A stretch of 64,000 nucleotides of DNA from Anarhynchus alexandrinus (lineage: Eukaryota; Chordata; Aves; Charadriiformes; Charadriidae): contig VUYV01000016.1 in assembly GCA_008711295.1 (NCBI GenBank), forward strand, positions 1,013,372-1,077,371. The letters are read 5' to 3'. The position numbers and the translations under genes were made by a program. Positions 14,815-26,500 of this stretch are shown here, piece by piece. A model generated the notes under the pieces. The model did not search any database and was not told the origin of the DNA. It saw only the letters and a program-made list of their open reading frames with translations. Numbering within the stretch: position 1 is the stretch's first letter; each line of letters begins with the position of its first letter.

Positions 14815-16356
14815 CCCCTCCCGCCCGCTGCCTCCACACTGCGCGGCGGGCGGCGACCCGCCGGAACTCGCGTCCCCATGAGGCGCCGCGAGGGCCGGGG
14901 CCGGGCCGGGTCGGGCCGGCGGGGCGCCGCCGTTGCCAACCAAAGCCCGTCTCCACGGGCGCTGAGGGAGCGCCGTCCCTTCGCGCCGCCGCCTGCCTCC
15001 TCTGGTGCGCACGGGGAAAGGGGCGGCTGTTGCCGGGTGGCGGGGGAGCCGCTGCGCCAGCCGAGTCTCCGCTGCGCCTCCACCCCTTAGGCTCCACCTC
15101 GCTGAGGGGGGACGTGCCCCCGCCCCTTGCACACGCCCAGGGTGCCGGGGGGAGAGGGCAGCGCCCGGCCCTGAGGCGCCGGGGGAGGCAGGGCCGCCCT
15201 CCGCGGGGAGCCGCCCGGCTGGCCCGCCCCGGCGGGGAGGTCGCTCCGGCGGCTGGCGAGCCTGGCTGACCGCGATAGGGGAGCGGGGGCCGTGAGAGAC
15301 GATACTCCCTCTGGAGACTGTTGCTCTGGGTGTTGGTGCCAGGTTTTACTCCAAGGTTTGCCTCAAGCCTCGAGCGTAATTCATTAAGGGCGGGTCGCAT
15401 CGCTTGTGGGTTGTATTGCCTGTGCCCCGGGGAGTATTGCCGGCGCTGTAAGCGTTTGTGTAAGTCGGTGTCAACATGCTGCTCTTCAGTTGGGGCAGAT
15501 AGTGAACGTAAGGCGTGTGGTGTGGAGAAAAGTAAAGGGGTTAGCCTTGTGGCGGGTACTTTATTCTGCCCTTCCATCTGGCGCTGTGCTCTCTGAATGA
15601 GTCTTTGGTTTTGCTCCTCTGATTTTGGCATCCTCTTCCCTGCGGTTGTGGCCGAGTTTCTGGAGGGTTGGGTTTGGTCTCTTGTTCAGTGATACTATGA
15701 AGTGGTGGATGTCTTATCACAGATAACATGCAGCAACCACACTCAGCTGATAATGACAATACAAATCTTGCCTTAATAAAAAGTAGAACAGAAGCAAGGA
15801 AATGTGTTCCTTGGGAATATCATTCCAAAGAATGACATTAAATAAAACAAAAACACAAGTCGTTGTTGTACCCCCTTAATGGGTTATTGGAGTGGTTAGC
15901 GGCTGAAAAATGAGAACATAAAATTGTTTTAATTACATAGTCGCTGTAGACTCCAAAAGGGGGAAGTTTTGGGTTGCTGGTGGGTAAGGAAAGATGGAGT
16001 AATATTACCATATTTATGCTGGACATTGTATACGAATCCTCTCTTTCCATAGTAGCTCATATGAAGACTCAAAGCATTGGATCCTGCTGGAAAGGCTTAG
16101 AAGACCCTAGACCACTCAGAACTGCCACAGCACAGATCCAAACAGTGCCCCCCTCCGCCCCCCCAGTAGTCCCTTTGCATTTTAAATGCACATGCATTCT
16201 GCAATTCAAAAACAGGGTTTTTTTCTCTCTTACAGTTTTGACCCAAAGATAGATATCTTAAAAAGAAGAGCACCCGGGAAGCTTTTTGCAGGAAGCCAAG
16301 AAGGTGCAATACGGGAGATGCTGCAGGGAGCCTTTGGCAGGTGGTGGTGGTGACGC

Positions 16357-16611
16357 ATGGGAGTTACTTTGCCTTCGGAAAGAAAAAGCCCTGTCTGCTG
16401 CTTATGTAGGTGTATTTTTGTGATCTCCCTTCTCCCCCAAGAAGTTGCCTGGGTCGCGCAGTGGCGGGGAAGCGGCAGCTGCTCGTCCTGGGCAGCAGCA
16501 GCAGCAGATTATGGTGGCAGCGCAGCGGTGAGAGCGGCGGCAGCAGCAGCAGCAGACCTGATCCGCGAATGCGTTTTCCATTTAAGATCGTCGCTCGAAA
16601 GTGCCACCTGA
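16357..16611 (+). other. Upstream ORF in EML6 leader
   Basis: An ATG-initiated 84-codon frame (ATG at 16357-16359, stop ending 16611) that closes 127 nt before the EML6 start. Its middle is polyalanine encoded by the CAG/GCA runs read in the Ala frame. If the EML6 transcript begins upstream of 16357, this uORF would be scanned first. No protein family is recognised, and it may simply lie in promoter DNA. Confidence 0.35.
16493..16555 (+). repeat. CAG trinucleotide runs in EML6 leader
   Basis: Two separate (CAG)5 runs, 16493-16507 and 16541-16555, lie 33 nt apart with GGCGG just before the second. They are short and probably stable, but are the kind of sequence prone to length variation. Confidence 0.8.
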
Positions 16612-16663
16612 AGCTTCGGCAGCTGGGCAGGGATCGCTAACGTTTTAAAGGGGAAAACCCTGA

Positions 16664-16936
<273 letters not shown>

Positions 16937-19900
16937 TAAGGGGGCTGACTTTTCTGGTGGTGGGGTGGGGTGGGGTTTCAAGGGAAGGGAGGAGAATGTA
17001 GGGCTGGCAGAATACCCCCTCCTTGCTTCTTACAGCTCAGCTTGTACCTGTCGTTTTAATGCAGCTCAGATTTGTTACCAGCAGTCTGGGTGAAAGCTGG
17101 GTTTCTAGATACTGTTGATTATTATTATTTTTGTAGCAAAGCTTCAAAATGTTACAATAATAAGAGGGAAGGTAAGTTTTTCTATTGCACTGCACCAAAA
17201 GAAAAGCACTTCCTTTCAGTACAGAAATGCACTGGGAATATCTTAGTGCAACAGTGCTGCAAAATCATGGATCCAGCACCTTGATCTTTCCAGAGCTGGG
17301 ACCCTCGCTCACTGATTCTGATGCCTTATAGAAGGCAGGCGTAGCTTTCTTTACACTCACCAAATCCCAGTACAAGAGTGCCATAACTCTGGCACATAGG
17401 TCAAACTAATATTTTTCTTTCTTTCTTTCTTTTTTTTTTTTAATATCATCTGGAAAATTTCACTCAAAATCAAGTTTAGCTGTTTGTACTCCAGCCAAAA
17501 AATCTCAAGCATGCTGGTGCAAGATGGCTACAGAAGCATAGGTCTTGCGCTTGGTCTGACCATTTTTTTTGGTCTCTTTCTTTCAAATACCATTTAAGAA
17601 GTGGGTTTAATTCATATTGTTGTCTTACAGAAATATTAATTTTACTGCACCTCACAAAATAACACAATAAAAATGTGGTTACAGAGTTCAAGGTAGCCTT
17701 TTAAAAAATCTGTCCAAAATATAGACATTTACATCAGTAAAACAGAAAATTAATGTTGTCTCTACTACTTTATGACAGAAATCTTAACCTAGAATATCTT
17801 TATAAAGGATGTTGCATAGTAATGACACTCCTCTGAGCACAGCTAACTGCTGCCCTCCCTATTCACCTAATTCAGCATGAATGAATGAAATGTTTTCTTG
17901 ATGATGTGAAACCAGAATAGTCCCAGGTGACTCATGGTGCGGTAGTACTGTGGAAACATCTGCTGAAGTCAGAGTTTTGACGCTCAGTAGCAAAATCACA
18001 TAATTGTCATGTAATCATTCTGGAGCCCTGTTTACAGAAAACCATCCACTTTTCCCAGTGAGAGCTTTTGGCTGCTGTGTGTACCCTAGTAGCATTCTTC
18101 TCCTCCCCTTTATAATGCATTAAAGCATTAGCATTTAATGAATTATGGTGGATGTGCATAAAAGTTTATTCTGCTTTCAAAGGTATTACCAATTCCAAAA
18201 GGCTGTTTAAATAGACCCTTTGCTGCTCAGATCCGTCAGAAAAGAACGAGTATCTTAGATGCATATGCAGTATCATGAAAAAAAAGTTTTCCTTATTGTA
18301 TGGACGTAAATTTTGATACTCTATGGAGTATGAAGTGTAATCCATGTACAGAGTTGTATATTTCTGAGCTTACATTTGAATTCTCATTAAATACTAGAAA
18401 CATACTTTGTCAAGACACAACTACATATCTACATATATCCAGTGGTTTTTAGTTGGACAGCAATGCTTTGATTCGCTTTTTTTTCTTTTTTTTTAATATT
18501 CCATCAGCTGAGGAAAAATTGTCCTGCTTACTATGCTTGACAAAACCTCCTTCCCAAAACCAATTGTATTGTACAGCTTCTGTGCACTTTGTTTTAAGAC
18601 ATCTCATATTACAAGACTGCTTTTGACAGTGTCACATTCAGAATGTACAATGGGAATAGAAAGAATATGAGTGTCTGATATTTGTAGTTTGACACTGCCT
18701 ATGCCTGTTCTGCTCTTTAAAGAAAACTAGTGACCACCTGTGCAAATTAGCAGGTGTTTTGAGGGACTCACTGTATGTCCAACTAATGCTTTGGAAAGAT
18801 GAGGGTTTTTTTCTGATCTGCAACAAGATCAGAATTCTGTAGGACAACTGTAGTTTCAACAAAGAATGAAACATTTGGGTCCAGAAAGCATGAGCAGGAC
18901 CCAAATAACAGTTAATTTCAGCTTTTAGTGGCCAAGAAACATTGCTGTCACATGGGGTTTAAGTAAGCAGAGAATCTCCAAAATGCTGCCGTTTGCACGT
19001 GGTAATGGTTGCCTACTTTGCTTTTTATGCACTTTGCAGTCCTTATTGATGTAATATCCCATCACTGTAAGTACTTTTAAGTAGATGGTTGCTTGTGTGG
19101 TTATCACTGATATGGCTAATAAATGCAGGAATTTGAATTCTCACATTTTAGTTTTCACAGTTATCATCCAATTGAGATGAATGGGATAAATGTACTTTGT
19201 AATGTATCCAATGTATCAAATTTTTCTGGTTTCGTTGGTATATAGTTGCCTGACACTAGCTTCTAAACAGCAGTGCATACATTTGTAGTTCAACAGGTTG
19301 TAATTTCTAAAGAGATTTGAAACATGGTTTAAAAAAAGAAAACTTGCAGATTTTGGAAAATACTGTGAAATCATTAAGACTGGAAGACCTTGAAGTGGGA
19401 AGATCTGCTTCCGATGATTGCTTTTAGCTCCTTCTGTGTTGCAAGGTTTCAGTGAATAATATTTTGTGGGGAAAAAAATGATGAACCCATGATTCAGAGT
19501 GCTGAGAACCTGTGTGTTACCTTGAAGTGTTTATTAAAATCATGAAAGTGGATATTTGTCCTTGGTGAAAAGGTTAGATGTATAAAAGTGTATGATTAAT
19601 GTGTTTTCATAAGTGTAATAGTTCTGCCTCTTGTTTTGTGTCAAGATAATACATTTTAACATAATTTAGTTTGGGCTAAAGTAGACCAGACTGTACTGGA
19701 TTAATGGAGAAATGCCATTTATTGCAAGATTCATATTTGCAAAATAAGTTCTGTGTGGATAAGAAACTTAACGTACTGCACTCAGCTAATAAGGTAGACG
19801 TTCAGAGTATGAACAAGTGAGCTCTGAAGTGTTTTGGTTTCTGTGCAAAGCCACTACAAGGTGCTGCGCTTCCAAGCTCTTCTTCCTTCTAAATTCTTGA

Positions 19901-19939
19901 TGAGACAGGTTCCTGAACTACCTGACGTAACTTTGAAGT

Positions 19940-20017
19940 GAGCCCTGCTTTGTGGAGGGGTTGGACTGGGTGACTTCCAGAGCTCTGCTTCTAACCTAAA
20001 GTATTTTGTGATTCTTT
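19940..20017 (+). mobile_element. CR1 LINE 3' remnant
   Basis: The segment reads GAGGGGTTGGACTGGGTGAC, then TTCCAGAGCT and CTAACCTAAAGTATTTTGTGATTCT. This matches the CR1 3' terminus in + orientation, with the terminal octamer repeats decayed. It is old and divergent, and the upstream boundary is unclear. Confidence 0.75.
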
Positions 20018-20555
20018 TGTTACTTCCAGTCGTATAATACAGTTGTTCTTCTGTGTTATTTAGTTATGGAATAGTTAATACTATTAATTAACAAGTACTG
20101 TCATTATAAAAGAGGATCAACACATGGTTGAAATGAATAGCATTGGTTCTGGTCTCTGAAAACTACTGATGCATTTTGTTCAGAGACTAAAAAGACATGT
20201 CATTTATGAAGTTTAGACCCTACTCTTCTCCCTCTGTTTTTTTGTTTTGTTTTGTTTTTTGGGGTTTTTTTTATATGAAAGCTTTGATTATTGAGCACAG
20301 CTTAGCAGCTCATGGGTGGTGAAGGTCAGAATACTCCTTCTTTCTCTGAGCTCTCAGCCCTATGGTTTACCCTAAGGTCTGTGTTACAGACCACAAAGCA
20401 ATCATGAAGTGTCTTGCACAGTTGCTCTACGTTTGATTGTTCTTGAAATGTGATCTAGCTGAAGCATCACAGCTAACGTGTAATAGCTATGTAAAAGCAT
20501 AATTATTGCTACATTTTAATGTAAAAAGAGTTGTGTAGACATATCATTACATACG

Positions 20556-20587
20556 TTTTCATTGAATTTTCATTGATTTTCATTGAA
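20556..20587 (+). repeat. TTTTCATTGA(A) tandem triplet
   Basis: Three successive units of TTTTCATTGA with or without a final A. A small local slippage repeat in intron 1. Confidence 0.85.
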
Positions 20588-23500
20588 TTCAGTTTTTTGC
20601 GCTTTGCAGGATTAGGTTTCAGAAGCTGTTATATTAACATATGGGGATTGTTTTCTTTCTTGAGTAATTTAAAAGTGGGTTTTTGCAGCAGGTCATTGTA
20701 ATGGCTGCTAGTTAATCTATTAATGAGAATCTTGCAATTCATGCAGCGTCAATGCCTTCAACAAAATTCATACAAGTGTAGGATTTATGTTTAGTATAAC
20801 CACTTGCAAGACTGGATCATTAGTTTTGACAGTAATTGAACACTTTCAAAAGAACAGAAGGTTCTCTTACTTTTATATTGTGCATTACTTGTATAACAGC
20901 AAGCAATTAGATCACTCCTCTTTTTTCTCTCGATGAAATGTTGAATGGAGGCAGTTCTTTCCTATAATTTTTCTGCAATTTATGCATGTGAAAGCCAAAA
21001 ACGCTTGTCACAGAAAACAGCAAAAATAAAAATATAATCAGTTGAGATACTTCTCATTATAATTTAAAGTACAATTGATTTTGTTTGTTTTTACAGAATT
21101 CATTTGTAAACAGAGGTTCCTAACTTTGAGAAATTTTTTCGATGGTGTAGTAATAAAGTTGTTGCATCCCCCTGTACTTGTATTTCCAAGAATGTCTACA
21201 ATATTGAACAGTTTTTCTGAACATATCAAAACTTGCTGAGAGAATACATTTGACAGCATATTGAAGACTTCACCTGCACTTTTTATATATCCTAGTTTCC
21301 TGATACGTTGTAGTACTATGCATTTACAAAAGCACATTTTGCATTCCACTTGCCTTCAAGCGAGTCACTTGTGATGCAGAGTGCCACAAGAGACTGCTCC
21401 CTTTCTCAGGTCTCTCTACGGTATTTGCTGCCCGGGCATGGTACCTGGAAAGCCAGCCTATTATCTATAGATACCAAAGCATGTTGTTTATGTAAGGCTG
21501 CTTACAATGTAATAGCAATGTCGGATTTATCCAAATATTGCTGTAAGTATGCTGGTGTGTGTATTCCACTGTACTGACAGATTGAGATTAAAAATGCGGA
21601 TGTGCCAGCGGTGATGAGATTTACTGGGCTGCGAGAGTGACTAGAGGCCTGGTTTGTTCTTTAGAGCGATCATTTCAGGAGACAGGATGCGTATTGGAAC
21701 ATGACTGCATATTTTCTTGTCTTTCTGCAGCTGGGAAAAAAGAACTATGATGCTTGAAGCAATGTCATATATTGTTGACTGTAGTAAATGTAATTTTGGA
21801 ATAAGTAAATTGATGGCAGAGGTATGCAAATCAAAACCCCAGAGTTAAAATATCTACATTGTACTTTATTTTTTTCTTTTAAATTTAGGTATTATAATAA
21901 TACTTCTGTTTAGAGGGTGGTGCTTATATGAAGGGATATAAAATACTTTAAATTTATGTTAAGTTGCCACCATTTGGACAGTAAGTGACAGCACTTGTTT
22001 GCTATAGAATGATGTTCAAGTTACTGTGGTTATTTCTTATCCTAAGTGCATGGGAGACTGTACTATCTGTAGCTTTTGGTAAACTTTGACTTTAGTCACA
22101 GAAGGTGCACGTGCAGGACCGCTGAAATGTAGCAACCTAAACGACAGCAAAGTAGCAATGAAGCCGTCTGAGATTTTCAACAACAGAAATTCCAAAACTG
22201 TTTCTTATGTGAATGCTATGTAAGTTCCTATGCAAAGACATTAAAACTTGAAAGACATGACTTTGGAACAGCTAGGGTGAAGCAGAATCTGAGATCTGTG
22301 TATTCTAGCATGCTTTGGGAACTGTTTTGAGACAGTAGGTTGATAAAGGAATTTCATTTTAAAGAAATTAATCCCCTGTAAAAACTCATCTAATCAGCTT
22401 ATTGCTTCTTTTGCTTTCAATCTCAAAAAAGCAGGGGGAAATGCCCTTTATTTCATGAAGGCCACTCTCTGCTCTGCTTGATTGCTGTGCTGCATTTAGA
22501 TTTTAAGTCTTTACTGGGGCATGAGCTGCTATAAATATTTGTTTCTTAAACATCCATATTAATGCATCAGACATGTTGGGGTATATACTTACAGTATCTT
22601 ATGGAATGTGATTTTAAAACCACACAGATCAGTTAAAAATGCAGAGAAACTCAGTAGGCATTTGTAGCAGTATGTCTATGAGAACAGCTGTCATTTAACT
22701 ACAGTACTTAAACAGACCGGTCCATATACATCCCAGTGATATGTCTGATATGGTAGCAGAAGAATAAGTAAGATTTATTGCTTGTCCAATCACAGCTCGT
22801 TTGTTTGTTTGGACAAGTGAAAAGATGTTTATTATTAAAAATCACAGGTGGAGTTTTGAGCGTTTAAATCATCAGATTGATTAAACTCATTGTCAAAATG
22901 GAAAAGAAATAAACATGTCCAACAAAATGGGAAGCACTTGTATTCCTCTGTAGAAAATGTTTGGATCTTTGTTATGTTTTAATCTTTTCACAGCTGTAAA
23001 AAAGACAAGTGTTTAAGTCTGTATCAGCTAGTGTATTACGTTTTTATTGGATTTGTGTGAAGCAACTTATTATCACACAGAACTGAGTAGCTAGGTTATT
23101 AAATATCAAGGGTTTGGCATGCATTGGTTTTATTGGAATTTTGCAGTTAGAGATTTATCTGTCACATTATTTTACCTCTTTTTCCCCACTGTTTACAGTA
23201 TATTAAAAAAATTAAGTGTGTATATATATATTATTTTTTTTTTACATTTGCTCCTCATTAACTCTGCAACGCTTTTACTTGTTTTATTTTAGTTCAATAT
23301 GATTTAGGATGACTAGGAATCATCAGGTAGTTGTGCGTATTCAATATTTAACAGGATGAAAACTCATAGAAAATGTTTAGATACGAGTAACCTTAATTTC
23401 AAATTATCTTTTTAGTCAGAAGAATGTGAGGGAACTTATGGGACAGTTTTGTATTACCATTTTCTACTATAAAACTTCCTGCAAAAGTATACAAATACTT

Positions 23501-26500
23501 ATTTTCACAGAAGTTTATAAACTGCATCTTGTAGGACAAAGAGATCAACCTCCATGAACTATTAGTCCTATCTTTCTTACTAAATGAGTGTCAGATAGTT
23601 TTAGTTAGGCAATTTCCAGATACTTATTTTCATTCTTCTAAGTCTTGATTAGGTTTTTGCAGGAAGAATCACATCTTTCTTTTAACAATTAATAGAAAAA
23701 TAATAGTGTGTATTTCAGCAATTAGTATTACAAATTCATACTTTTGCCCATGATAGCTTGTTTGTAACTGGATATCTCAAGAAAGAATTGTGTCTGGTAG
23801 GTGTTACAAATGTCCTCCCAACATTTTCACCATGTAAACTGGCAACTGAGACTTTTCAGATGAGGAGGTGTAAGTTGCTGTAGTCCATACTTTGGTTTTT
23901 CTTCAAGGACACAAAGGCTGCACTTCCTTTGGTGACAATGGAAGAGGGAGTTTTTTTGTTTTGTGCTGCCCTGCAGAAGAAAGCTCCTCTGCTTATAGTA
24001 TCTGTTTGGGAGTAGAAACAGGGTTTTCAGTTTGATGGAGATTACTATTTATTTAAAAAAAAAAAAAAAAAGTCTTGAGTGTGAAGGAACTGCAGCAATA
24101 TTTATAGCAATACTTCTGATCTATCTCTGTAGAAGGACAAACTTCTGGAACAGTTTTCAGGTACCATAAATACATCTAGGAAGTATTCCCAATGACTTTA
24201 GTACTAGGCTTGCACAGCTTTCTACAGCTCCAAGTGTATGCTTCTCTGCAAAAGTAGGAGGGGTGTTAAGGTCTTTAGAAGAGTGTTCTGCTCACTTGCC
24301 TACTGCTCAGTTTTTTAAGGAACTTTGGTGAACAGCAAAAATGCCTGCCTTTTTCCCCACTTAAAGACTCTTCTTTGCAATAGCAGCTTGTTTTTCATGA
24401 GATAACTAAATGTTCTTGGGGTAGAAATTAATCTGGAGTTTCTGTCTAAGAGACATGTTGAATTTAAATTCTTCTTTAGAAGTAGTATTTATGAAAGGCT
24501 TGGAATGAGACCTCCAAAGCTTTAGGCCAAGTATAGACCACATGTTTATGTCTGTCTTGAAGACTGACATGATGAACCAACCCAGGAGATCTCTAAAGGA
24601 AACATCATCCAAACCTGCTGCATCATCAGGGACTGTGGCATTGGATGCATCCAGGGAAGAACATCACAGTGCTTTTGTCTGGGGTCATTGGTATTGCAGG
24701 GAAAGGGTTATATGCATTGTGCAAATATACTGGAGATGAAAGTTACTTGTTTAGTCTTCACATCGTTTCCATCTTATATTCTGAACAAAATTCTGCAAGG
24801 TGTTAAGAACAACTTAATAATGATGCATTACTCAACTGAAAAAAGGGGCATTGCTATTTGTGTGACTTTGCACAGTGGTGATGTCCTGGGTTGTACATTT
24901 GCTTTTGCAACCTCTTGAATTTTTTTGCGCTTACCAGACAAGACTAACAGCATAGTGAATCAACTCATCAGTCAGACACAAACTTGTTGATTTCAGATTT
25001 TGATAAATGTTTTTTGTTGCTGTACACATTCAGATTTCTGGATTATTGCTAAGGTGTTTTGCATGTACTAATGTGGTTTTAACACAAAATACATAAGGTT
25101 TCTTTAAACAGTCTAACATTATAATGAACTTTGGTACACTGTATCTTATTGATATAATTTCTGTTGATGCTGGTGTTGAAGTATGTTCTTTTCTTTTGTG
25201 ACAGATGGATTGGAATACACTGAAACTATGGTAATAAAAATTGAATACAGAATAAACTATACTCTGAGCGAGATACAGCAACCCCTTTATTTTGGTTGCC
25301 TAGCATTCCTTGTTACAAAAGGTTTTACTGAATTTTTATGGGGACTTTTGAGTGCTTTTGTTATTTTCAGCAGACCTAAACGTTCAAGGGATAATCCTAC
25401 ATGAAAGTTGCTGACTAGTAATACAGTTTATATATAGTCATACTAATACTTATGCATCCACATCAAAATTGGGCATGTATTTATGCAAAACATCTGCTTC
25501 CTCATCTTCAGAAATTGTCTTCCATATGCAGAGATAAAAATTGCAAGTGTCATTCACTCTTACACTGTCTTTAGTAGTAAGTTATTACTTGCAAATATTA
25601 ATTGCAAAACAGGGGTATTTATAACAGTTTTGAGCAAGATGAGCTGAACTTCTGAAGAAGTCAGGATACAGTGTAAAATTTCCCTCTTTCTTTTTTTTTT
25701 TAAAGAAATGTTGTTTATTCTATAAAGATTTCAAATTAATTTCAAATGAAAATTTGCCATTTCATGTTGTGATAGAAAATTTTAACAAAATCAATTTAAA
25801 TCAGGAGAGCTAATTCTCTTTATTTCCCTTCTGTTAAGTGGAAGGAGAACAGCTTTTTCATGAACATTGCTAGAGTGTAATGTTCACCATAAGAGCTTTT
25901 GGTTTCCTTCTTTCTTCTTTGTATATACACTAAAAAGTTTTGCAATAATAGCTTAAGAAATGAGTCATGGTGTTGCCTGAGTAGGCTGACGTTCTTTGGG
26001 AGCAAATGAGAGGGTAAAAAGGAGTCTGTATGATGTATTGTTAGAGATATGGCCACTATATTAGTGACCTTGGGACAAATGGAAAATGGGCTAGGAGCAC
26101 TAAAGAGGATAGATAAGATTATTAAGCAAATAGGCCAGTAATGAAGTGGCTATCAATCGCCACATTTAAAAATATACTATTTTGTAATTTAAGACTAGTC
26201 AGGTTGACTAGTGTATAAGATGCCTGCATTTATTATTGGTGGTGGTAAATCATTACTTTGAATCCAGCTAAAAGACTGAAAGCTTTTGCATTTCTGCTAT
26301 AAAATGTATATTGAGAAATAGATGAAAAAAGGTAGTATAGTTTAATCCACACTATATAACTATAGCCATCAAATGTAGATAACTAGATTAATCCATGCAA
26401 TTGTCCTCCATAGCCTCTAGTTTAAACTTATACAATGGATCAGTGGAGATACTTTATTCCTTGCTAAGATAGATTTCAGTAGGTCTTTAAAACATACAGC

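Larger units (their letters stand above)
14581..15300. promoter_or_regulatory. CpG island, probable promoter
   Basis: About 700 bp that is very GC-rich and dense in CpG, in sharp contrast to AT-rich surroundings. It holds GC boxes (CCCGCCCCGCCCG near 14613-14625), a ZNF143/SBS-type element at 14795-14814 and an RFX-type X-box at 14753-14766. Both strands carry long open frames, but their products are low-complexity Ala/Arg/Pro/Gly sequence as expected from GC-rich DNA, so I do not call them genes. The island lies 1.4 kb upstream of the EML6 start codon. It could be the main or an alternative EML6 promoter, or drive an unannotated transcript in either direction. Confidence 0.8.

Noticed and set aside
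14398..15631. Long open frames on both strands over the CpG island (up to 326 codons)
   Set aside because: The products are Ala/Arg/Gly/Pro-rich with no domain, and frames overlap on opposite strands. This is expected of GC-rich DNA with few stop codons.
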